Assembly: GCA_964510955.1 (NCBI GenBank)
Contig: CAZEDW010000055.1
Span: 1-22,236, forward strand
Direction of reading: 5' to 3'
Length of the DNA stretch: 22,236 nucleotides
Source of the DNA: JAFLCM01 sp964510955
GTDB lineage: Bacteria; Planctomycetota; Phycisphaerae; Phycisphaerales; UBA1924
Each line of letters begins with the position of its first letter. Position 1 is the stretch's first letter. Shown in pieces: positions 14,884 to 21,800 of the stretch. The notes beneath the pieces are model-generated. The model saw only the letters and a program-made list of their open reading frames with translations, made no database searches and was not told the DNA's origin. The translations under genes and the position numbers were made by a program.

Positions 14884-15642
14884 GTGAGAAACGTGCCCCC
14901 GGCCATCGTGCTCGCCTGCTCGCTGCTCGCCGCCTGCGCCTCGCCGCGCAAGGCGGCCCCGGTCATCGCCGACGCCACCGGCGGAGGCGAGCTGATCGCG
15001 CCCGAGGCGCTGGCGGCCTGGATGGGGCCGGGCGGCCCGCGCGAGCTGACCATGACCATTACCGCCGGCGACGATGCAGGAAAGACCTGGATGGTCCGGC
15101 CAGAGGACGTCCAGCGCGCCCAAGACGGGACGCTGAAGGGCTTCACCATCACGTGGACGCTCGGGCAGGAGCCGCGCCCCCGGAGCGAGCGCGAGATGCT
15201 CATCGATGCCGACGGGTCATTGACCATGGCCCGCGTGGTGGACCGCCCCCACTCGGTCATTACCGTGTTCGACCCGCCCGTGCTGGTCATACCGGCCCGC
15301 ATCAACTCCGGCGCCACGGTGCGCCAGGACTGCCGCGTCACCGTGTACGAGCTCAAAGACCCCAAGCGAGTGAAGACCAGGGGCGACGCCGCTGTCGAAG
15401 CCCGGTACAACGGCGTCGAAGCCGGCTCGCCGGACAAGCTCCGCGTGCTGACCACAACGCTCGACCTCAACCTCACCGCCGCGCGGTCCCGCCGCACCAC
15501 CACCAGGTGGTTCCACCCCGACCACGGCCTGCTCCGCGAGCGCTTCGAAGAGCAGGTGCGCGTGCTGGGCGTCATCATCGAGTCTTCCGGACAGACCATG
15601 GAAGTCGCCCCGCTCCCGCCGGGCGCGGAGCCCCACCCGTGA
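14884..15642 (+). CDS. Lipoprotein of unknown function
   Basis: A 252-residue lipoprotein. The start is taken as GTG 14884, because TACGCT ends six bases before it; GTG 14878 in the same frame is two codons longer. The signal is MRNVPPAIVLACSLLAACAS with lipobox LAAC and lipidated Cys18. The mature domain alternates beta-like strands (RELTMTITAGDDAGKTW, TITWTLGQEPR, VITVFDPPVLVIPA, CRVTVYELKDPKR, VLTTTLDLNLTAARS, RTTTRWFHPDHGLLRERFEE). The last segment, where a glycosyl-like or lipid precursor would be read off, resembles the DUF3108-type beta-barrel lipoproteins in which a value is estimated from a long Phe-His-Pro segment; this is only an impression. Its stop overlaps the start of the sugar dehydrogenase (GTGA), so the two are probably translated together, suggesting an envelope role. 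Confidence 0.78.
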   Translation: MRNVPPAIVLACSLLAACASPRKAAPVIADATGGGELIAPEALAAWMGPGGPRELTMTITAGDDAGKTWMVRPEDVQRAQDGTLKGFTITWTLGQEPRPRSEREMLIDADGSLTMARVVDRPHSVITVFDPPVLVIPARINSGATVRQDCRVTVYELKDPKRVKTRGDAAVEARYNGVEAGSPDKLRVLTTTLDLNLTAARSRRTTTRWFHPDHGLLRERFEEQVRVLGVIIESSGQTMEVAPLPPGAEPHP

Positions 15643-17033
15643 CCGCGACGCCGTTCGACACGCTCCGCCACCGCATCGCCAGCGCCGAGGCGGTCGTCGC
15701 CGTCGTCGGCCTGGGCTACGTCGGCCTTCCCCTGCTGCACACCGTCGCGATCGCCCCCGCGGGCACGGGCTGGCGCCCCGGCGAACGGCGCGGCTTCCCC
15801 GCCATTGGCCTCGACCACGACGCCCGCAAGATCGACCGGCTCCGGCGCGCCGAGAACTACCTCCCCCACCTGGGCGAGGCCACGGCCCGCGACCTGAGCA
15901 CCGCCGCGCACGTCCGCCTCAGCGGCGACCCGCGCGACCTCCGCGACGCCGACGTCATCATCATCTGCGTGCCCACCCCGCTCGACGAGCACCGCGCCCC
16001 GGACCTGTCCGCGGTCGAGCGCGCCGCCCGCGAGATCCATGAGCACGCCGTCGCGCCCGACCCCCGCCGCCCGCGCCTCATCATCCTCGAATCCAGCACC
16101 TACCCCGGCACCACCCGCGACGTGCTCGCCCCGATCGTGCGCGGCGACCCCTCCCCCCCACCGCCCACCGCCCACCCCCCACTCCCCCTCTTCTTCGCCT
16201 ACAGCCCCGAGCGCGAAGACCCCGGCAACCGCACCTACACCACGCCGATGATCCCCAAGCTCGTGGGCGGCCTCGACGCGCAATCCGGCGAACTCGCCCG
16301 CATGCTCTACGAGCGCATCGTCGCCCGGGCCGTGCCCGTCTCCAGCGCCGAGGTCGCCGAGGCCGCCAAGCTCGTCGAGAACATCTACCGCGCCGTCAAC
16401 ATCGCCCTGGTCAACGAGCTCAAGGTCGCCCTGCACGCCATGGGCCTGGACATCTGGGAAGTCCTCGACGCGGCGGCCACCAAGCCTTTCGGCTTCCAGC
16501 GCTTCAACCCCGGCCCCGGCTTCGGCGGGCACTGCGTTCCCATCGACCCGTTCTACCTCTCGTGGAAAGCCGAGCAGGCCGGCGCATCGACCGCCTTCAT
16601 CCGCCTCGCCGGCGAGGTGAACCGCGCCATGCCCACCTTCGTTATCGCCCGCTGCCGCGAAGCGCTCGGCGCTGAACGGAAACAGCTGGCCGGGTCCAAG
16701 GTGCTGGTGCTCGGGCTGGCCTACAAACCGAACATCGCCGATGTGCGCGAGTCGCCCAGCTTCGAGCTGATCGAGGGCCTCCGCGAGGCAGGGGCAACGG
16801 TTTCCTACCACGACCCGTACGTTCCCCAGACACACCCGGGCCGGCGCCACGACCTCCAGATGAAAAGCGTCCCCTGGTCGTCCGATTCGCTGGCCGCCGC
16901 CGACCTCGTCCTGATCGCCACCGATCATGCCTGGTACGACTGGGAGTTCATCGCCCGGCACGCCAAGCTGGTTGTGGACACTCGGAACGCCATACCCGCA
17001 GGCCTCGCCGCGGGACGGGTCGTCAAGGCATAA
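15639..17033 (+). CDS. Nucleotide-sugar dehydrogenase, UDP-N-acetylglucosamine 6-dehydrogenase (WbpA)-like
   Basis: A 464-residue NAD-dependent enzyme that oxidises the C6 hydroxyl of a UDP-sugar to a carboxylate in two steps, supplying uronic acids for surface polysaccharides. It starts at GTG 15639, overlapping the lipoprotein stop by four bases. The Rossmann motif is VVGLGYVGLPLL (Gly24-Gly29), followed by VIIICVPTPLDE, FFAYSPEREDPGN, AKLVENIYRAVNIALVNELK, and PGFGGHCVPIDPFYLSWKA with catalytic Cys299, then LGLAYKPNIADVRESPS. These motifs fit WbpA/WbpO-like UDP-HexNAc dehydrogenases better than UDP-glucose dehydrogenase. Two loops are unusual: an insert after the first helix (APAGTGWRPGERRG) and a Pro-rich insert at about residues 169-185 (PSPPPPTAHPPLPL), encoded by a C-rich stretch at 16147-16190. 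Exact sugar not certain. Confidence 0.9.
   Translation: MTATPFDTLRHRIASAEAVVAVVGLGYVGLPLLHTVAIAPAGTGWRPGERRGFPAIGLDHDARKIDRLRRAENYLPHLGEATARDLSTAAHVRLSGDPRDLRDADVIIICVPTPLDEHRAPDLSAVERAAREIHEHAVAPDPRRPRLIILESSTYPGTTRDVLAPIVRGDPSPPPPTAHPPLPLFFAYSPEREDPGNRTYTTPMIPKLVGGLDAQSGELARMLYERIVARAVPVSSAEVAEAAKLVENIYRAVNIALVNELKVALHAMGLDIWEVLDAAATKPFGFQRFNPGPGFGGHCVPIDPFYLSWKAEQAGASTAFIRLAGEVNRAMPTFVIARCREALGAERKQLAGSKVLVLGLAYKPNIADVRESPSFELIEGLREAGATVSYHDPYVPQTHPGRRHDLQMKSVPWSSDSLAAADLVLIATDHAWYDWEFIARHAKLVVDTRNAIPAGLAAGRVVKA
16147..16190 (+). repeat. C-rich low-complexity block inside the sugar dehydrogenase gene
   Basis: About 44 bases almost without A or G on the sense strand, in a CCACC/CCCAC repeating pattern, encode a Pro-rich loop just before the FFAYSPERE strand. 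Similar pyrimidine-rich text forms the leaders of sucB and of the gene at 18343. Confidence 0.65.
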
Positions 17034-17149
17034 AGCACCAGACGCCCTCCCGACCGCCGCCGCCAAACCTCGAATCCCGGTCCCCCTCGGCGCTTCCGAA
17101 CCTATTTGCCGTTCGCCATGTGCTCGTTGCCCTCCCCATCTGTCCCCGT

Positions 17150-17178
17150 TTGACCCCCCCCGCCCGCTGGGGTACAAA
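17150..17178 (+). promoter_or_regulatory. Sigma-70-type promoter for the coiled-coil gene
   Basis: TTGACC (17150-17155) and TACAAA (17173-17178) are 17 bases apart, five of six matches in the -35 and four in the -10. Start near 17185. The part of the 306-base gap before it (17034-17149) shows nothing recognisable, including no terminator. Confidence 0.6.
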
Positions 17179-17184
17179 GTCCGA

Positions 17185-17339
17185 CCCATCGGGCCGGGAA
17201 CCGCCCCGATGGGGTCAATCGAATAGACCATCCCCGCGTCTGCGACGCCTGTGGTTTTCCGCGAGAGCGAGACACCGCAGGGGCTTTTCAGGCCGGGTCC
17301 ACGCCCACCGGATATCGACGACCTGCCAGGAGCCTCGCC
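17185..17339 (+). promoter_or_regulatory. Structured 5' leader of the coiled-coil gene
   Basis: The predicted transcript would begin in a perfect 9-bp stem, CCCATCGGG (17185-17193) with CCCGATGGG (17205-17213), loop 11. A second stem GCGTC-TGC-GACGC (17236-17248) and a third with one G-U pair, CCTGTGGT (17248-17255) with ACCGCAGG (17274-17281), follow. The leader ends with AGGAG (17328-17332), seven bases before GTG 17340. It matches no riboswitch class I know. The first stem could protect the 5' end, act as an operator, or be a binding site. Confidence 0.45.
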
Positions 17340-18194
17340 GTGCATATTCTGACCAAGTTCCTTGTCATCATGGCCGCCGTGCTCGCCGTTCTGCTGTCGG
17401 GCCTGAGCATCGCGTACTCGAGCAACGCCCAGCGGCTGCGCGAGGCGATCGACAACGAGCGGAAGATGGCCGAGGCCGCCAAGGCGACGGCCAACGAGGC
17501 GACCGCCGCCGCCGCCGCCGAGCGCCAGGCACTGAACGACAAGAACACCACCCTCAACAACCAGATCACCTCGATCCGCCAGAGCATTGTGCAGCTCGAG
17601 GGCCAGAACGCCCAGTTGCTCGCCGACAAGAAGCGGCTGGAGCTTGAGGGCACCACCTACCAGGCCCGCATCGACCAGTTCATCGCCCTTACCGAGGCCC
17701 ACGCCAAGCTCGACGAGGCCCGCGCCAAGGAGCTCGAAGACCTGCGCCAGAAGCAGCTTTCCTACGCCCGCAAGGAGATCGAGATGGGCGACCGGATCAA
17801 CGACCTCTCAGGCCAGCTCGAGGTCTCGCAGGAGACCAGCCGCGCCCTGCAGGAGCAGCTCGTCGCCGCCCGCCAGGAGCTCGACCGTGTGAAGTCCGGC
17901 GGCACCGCCACCGCCGACGCCGCGGGCCTCAAGAAGGCCCCCCCCACCTTCCGCGGGCGCATCACCAACGTCAGCAAGGACGACTCCACCGGTTCGACCT
18001 TCGTCACCATCAACGCCGGCAGCAACGACCGCCTCAGCGAGAAGATGGAGCTCAACATCGTCCGCGACGGTTTCCTCGCCAAGGTCGTCCTCACCCGCGT
18101 TGACCTCAACTCCGCCATCGGCACCGTCAACTTCCTCGGACGCGAGAAGGACGTGCAGGTGCAGGTGAACGACCTCGTCATGCCGACGCTTTGA
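17340..18194 (+). CDS. Membrane-anchored coiled-coil protein with C-terminal beta domain
   Basis: A 284-residue protein starting at GTG 17340, after AGGAG at seven bases. Residues of about 5-27 (TKFLVIMAAVLAVLLSGLSI) form one membrane span without a signal cleavage site. Residues of about 30-190 are a long coiled coil rich in Ala, Glu, Gln and Lys with few prolines. Residues of about 205-284 are beta-rich (FRGRITNVSKDDSTGSTFV, then INAGSNDRLSEKMELNIVRD, AKVVLTRVDLNSAIGTV, VQVQVNDLVMP). This TM-coil-beta layout recalls MreC and other periplasmic scaffolds, and the 'G-S-N-D-...' segment resembles beta-barrel repeats where GxNDGVxxGM is found, but no homology is established. Topology suggests a periplasmic protein that spaces the membrane from the wall. 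Function unknown; the next gene encodes a small membrane protein that may be its partner. Confidence 0.75.
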   Translation: MHILTKFLVIMAAVLAVLLSGLSIAYSSNAQRLREAIDNERKMAEAAKATANEATAAAAAERQALNDKNTTLNNQITSIRQSIVQLEGQNAQLLADKKRLELEGTTYQARIDQFIALTEAHAKLDEARAKELEDLRQKQLSYARKEIEMGDRINDLSGQLEVSQETSRALQEQLVAARQELDRVKSGGTATADAAGLKKAPPTFRGRITNVSKDDSTGSTFVTINAGSNDRLSEKMELNIVRDGFLAKVVLTRVDLNSAIGTVNFLGREKDVQVQVNDLVMPTL

Positions 18195-18342
18195 AGGGAA
18201 AGTGGTCCAGTGGCCTTGAAGCCCTGGCTTCACACCCCACATCCCACATGCCCCTCCTTCCCCTCCGATCCCTACCTCTCCATCTCTTCTCCGATTCCCC
18301 TCCGTTCTCTCCGAGACCTCTGCGTTCTAGTCCGAGGACCCC
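18195..18342 (+). promoter_or_regulatory. Pyrimidine-rich intergenic leader
   Basis: The 148 bases between the coiled-coil gene and the small membrane protein are rich in C and T on the sense strand (about 18225-18325, runs such as CCCCTCCTTCCCCTCCG). No promoter motif is evident. The closing GAGGA (18334-18338), four bases before ATG 18343, is the ribosome site. The stretch resembles the sucB leader, which also ends in AGGACC-ATG-like text. Confidence 0.4.
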
Positions 18343-18555
18343 ATGGCTCAACCAGTCGGAATGTCGATGCCCGGCGCCTCGCGCGGGCGGCGTCCAACCC
18401 CGAACGTCTACACCGGGCTGCTGCTCGTCGCCGTGGTGTGCCTGCTGGCGGCGGTCATCGTGGTGTGGATGAACGGGCGGATCATCGGCCCCGGCGGCGA
18501 CCTGATGGCCGCGCTCAACGTGCAGCCCGCCAAGGGCCAGCTCAACCTCAAATAG
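18343..18555 (+). CDS. Small single-span membrane protein
   Basis: A 70-residue protein with a Gly/Ser/Arg/Pro-rich N-terminus (MAQPVGMSMPGASRGRRP), one transmembrane helix at about residues 24-43 (YTGLLLVAVVCLLAAVIVVW) and a short hydrophilic tail (MNGRIIGPGGDL, then KGQLNLK). The basic residues before the helix favour an N-in, C-out orientation. Start ATG 18343 has GAGGA four bases upstream; ATG 18361 is a shorter alternative. It lies 148 bases after the coiled-coil gene in the same direction with no intervening promoter seen, so the two may share a transcript. No family recognised; similar small proteins are common in planctomycete membrane complexes. The 275-base gap after it (18556-18830) shows only a weak -10-like TACATT at 18738-18743. 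Confidence 0.68.
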   Translation: MAQPVGMSMPGASRGRRPTPNVYTGLLLVAVVCLLAAVIVVWMNGRIIGPGGDLMAALNVQPAKGQLNLK

Positions 18556-18830
18556 CGCCCCCCGCTGCCCCCGCTCGTCGCGGTTGAACCCGAGCCGGTC
18601 GTGCCCGCGTGACGGGGCCCGCCTACGAGTGGATTTTCCGGACCCGCCCGCCGCGCACTGGCCCTGAGCAGCCGTGCCCCATCCGTGGCTTCGCCAAACA
18701 AATTCGGATTCGCGCTGGAATACCCGGGCCCCGACCGTACATTGGTTCGAGCCGCCGGACGACGGTGTTCGCGTGTCCGGCGTCTGTCCCCACGGCGTCA
18801 CGCGGGGGCGATCTGCCCGGAGAAAGAGCC

Positions 18831-21800
18831 ATGAGAACCCCACTGCTCCCCCGCGTCGCGCTCGCCTCGACCCTCGCGCTGAGCGCACCGGCCCCATCGC
18901 TCGCCACCACGTGGTTCGTGGACGACTCGGTCGCCGCAAGCGGGAGCGGCGCGGGCTGGAACACCGCATTCAAGACGCTGACTGAGGGGCTCAACGCCGC
19001 CGCCAGCGGAGACGAAATCCGGGTCGGGCAGGGCGTGTACAAACCCGCCGGCGTGGGCGGGAATCGCAACACGGCGTTCGTGATGAAGTCCAACGTCGCC
19101 GTCCGCGGCGGGTACGCGGGCTTCGGGGCCGCCTTCCCGGACCTGCGGGACTTTGTCAATACGCCATCGGTTCTCTCGGGCGATCTGAACGCCAACGACA
19201 CCGCGAACTTCGGGAACAACGCCGAGAACAGCATCAACGTGGTGACCGTTCCCAACTCCGTCGTGACGCTGGCGACGCTCGAAGGGTTCACCATCACCGC
19301 CGGCAACGCCAACCTCAACGGGAGCCTCAACATCGGCGGCGGCGCGATCGCCATCGCCGGGACGATTGATGTCCGCCAATGCGTCATCTCACAAAACACC
19401 GGCTCGCAGTTCGCCGTCGGCGCTGTCGAGTGCTTCCAGGCCGGCGCCAACCGCGCCCGGTTCTTCCGCTGCACGTTTCTGGGAAACAGGGTGACCACCA
19501 CCAGCAGCGGCGGCGTGGTCGTGTGCAGCAACACCGGCCCGACCGACTTCGTGAACTGCGGTTTCTACGGCAACTCCAGCACCATTGCCAACTCCGCCGC
19601 GGGCGTGGCTACCAATGGCACCGGCATCAAGACACTGACCAACTGCGTGTTCAGCGGCAACACCGCCCCCGGCCCCGGCGCAGCGCTCCGGCACGCCAGC
19701 GGCACTGCCACACTCGTGAACTGCACGATCGCGAGCAACAGTTGCACCGCCCCCGGCGCCGCGGGCGCCGGGGTGGCCGTCACCGCCAACGGCCTGAACA
19801 TCGTCAACAGCATCGTCTGGGGCAACACCGCCCCCGTCTCCCCCCAGGGGATCGTTGTCTCGGGCGGCAGCGTGAGCACGTCGTACTGCGACCTGCAGGA
19901 CGGCGGCGGCGGGACCGGCAACGTATCTGCCGACCCACTGTTCGTGGACCCCGACGGCGCCGACAACATCCTCGGGACTGTTGACGACAACCTCACCCTG
20001 CAGAACGGCTACCCGGGTTCACCGTGTCTCGATCGGGCAAACGCGGTAGCGCTGCCCGCCGACATCGCCGACCTCGACGCCGATGCCAACGTCGCCGAGC
20101 CGATCCCGTTTGACTTCGCGCTGCTGAGCCGGCGCGTTGACAACGCACTGACCGATCAGATCGGGCCGGGAGGCACGCCCTCACTCGATATGGGCGCCTA
20201 CGAGGACCAGTTGTCATTCTTCGCCGTCCCCGCAACGATTTATGTCGATGCAACGAGCACCGCCGCGGTGGGAACCTCTCCGAACTCGTGGGCCACTGCG
20301 TTGCGCGAGGTCCGCTTTGCAGCGTACATCTCGAAACTGGCCAGCGCCCCCGCGGCGGTCGACGTGCGCGCGGCCCAGGGGCTGTACCGCGCCGCGGCGC
20401 CCGGGACCGCGCCGCTGGGCGGGAACATCAACTGGGCAATCAACTTCAAATCGCTGACCGGAGGATACGCCGGGCTGGCCGGCACCTCGCCCGATACCCG
20501 CGATCCCGCGGTGTTCCAGACCGTGATCTCCGGCGATGTGAACGCCGACGACCAGCCCGGATTCGTCAACTACGCCGACAACCTGGTTCAACCGTTCCTC
20601 TTCGCAAGCACCAGCGGTGCCGTGATCGACGGCGTCGTATTCACCGGCATCAACGGGCCGGGGTCGCTCAACTCGAGCTATTACCCGGGCGTCTTCGGCG
20701 GCGCCGACTCAGTCATCCGCAACTGCGTGTTCAGGGCCAACCGAGGCCCGGCCGGTATTCTCTATCCAGGAGGCGGTGACGCCCTCGTGATCAACTGCAC
20801 GTTCTCAGGCAACGAATGCCTTGGGCTTGTTCCGTCGGGCTTTGCTTCCCCCGTTGGGGGCGTGGTGTCCACCAGCGGCGCTTCTACCTACATCGTCAAC
20901 TGCGGTTTCTACGGGAATGCCTCCGTCGGCAACCCCGTGCTGCTGGCGGCATCCCCGACCACCATGGTCAACTGCGTGGTTTCGGGCAACACCGCCACGG
21001 GAACAGCGGGCGGTGGCGCAATAAGAAAACTCGCGTCCGCCTCGCCGCTGAGCGTCATCAACTGCACGTTCGCAAACAACGCCTCTCTGACCGGACCGGG
21101 CTCGGTAATCGTTTCACCGCTCGCGGCCGACAACGCTGTTCCATCGTTTGCAAACTGCATTCTCTGGGGCAACACCGCTCCTGGCGGAAGTGCCCCGGTT
21201 TCGGGGGCGGCGGACATGAGCTATTGCGACGTGCAGGGCGGCTATGTCGGCGCAGGCAACATCAGCGCCGACCCGCTCTTCGCCGACGCCGACGGGGCGG
21301 ACAACCTCGTGGGGACCGTGGACGACAACCTCGCGCCGGCCACCCACCTGTCCCCCGTGGTGGATGCGGCGCTGTTTTCAAGTCTCCCCGCCGATACGGC
21401 AAACCTCGACGCCGACGCCAACACAACCGAGCCTCTCCCGCTGGATTTTGCGCTCAATCCCCGCAACATCGACGGCAACGACGACTTCAGTCCGGCGCCG
21501 GACATGGGCGCGTACGAATATCAGCGCTCGGTGCGGAACCTCACGTTCGCCTCGTTGCACGCCTCCATCGCCGGGGCGATCGGCTACGCCGGCGCGAGTA
21601 ACCAGCTTCTGGCGCCGGCGAACCAGTTCGCGATTGAGCCGGCCATCGATTTCCTCGGCAAGTCGAGCCTGTCGCTCGCGTCCGCGGGTGCGATCGGCCA
21701 GCCCGCCGGCGGGCTATGGACGCTCGCGCCCGGTGCGCAGGTCAACGCGGCCGCGGGACAGCCCATGAACCTCGGCGGCGAGGTGCGGGTTCCAGCGAAC

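Noticed and set aside
11516..14887. A 1123-codon open frame on the plus strand opposite the helicase gene
   Set aside because: It is antisense to a gene with all superfamily 1 helicase motifs, is rich in Arg, Pro and Leu, and has no domain; long antisense frames are expected at this GC content.
17185..17339. A known riboswitch (cyclic di-GMP, cobalamin and similar) in the coiled-coil leader
   Set aside because: The conserved cores of these classes were looked for by eye and not found; listed only as an unclassified structured leader.
14871..17702. A 943-codon open frame on the minus strand across the lipoprotein and sugar dehydrogenase genes
   Set aside because: It runs opposite three well-supported genes and an intergenic promoter and has Gly/Val/Arg-rich shadow composition.
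18556..18830. Small RNA or extra gene between the membrane protein and the beta-helix gene
   Set aside because: Only out-of-frame short open frames, a weak TACATT and no hairpin with a T-run are visible.
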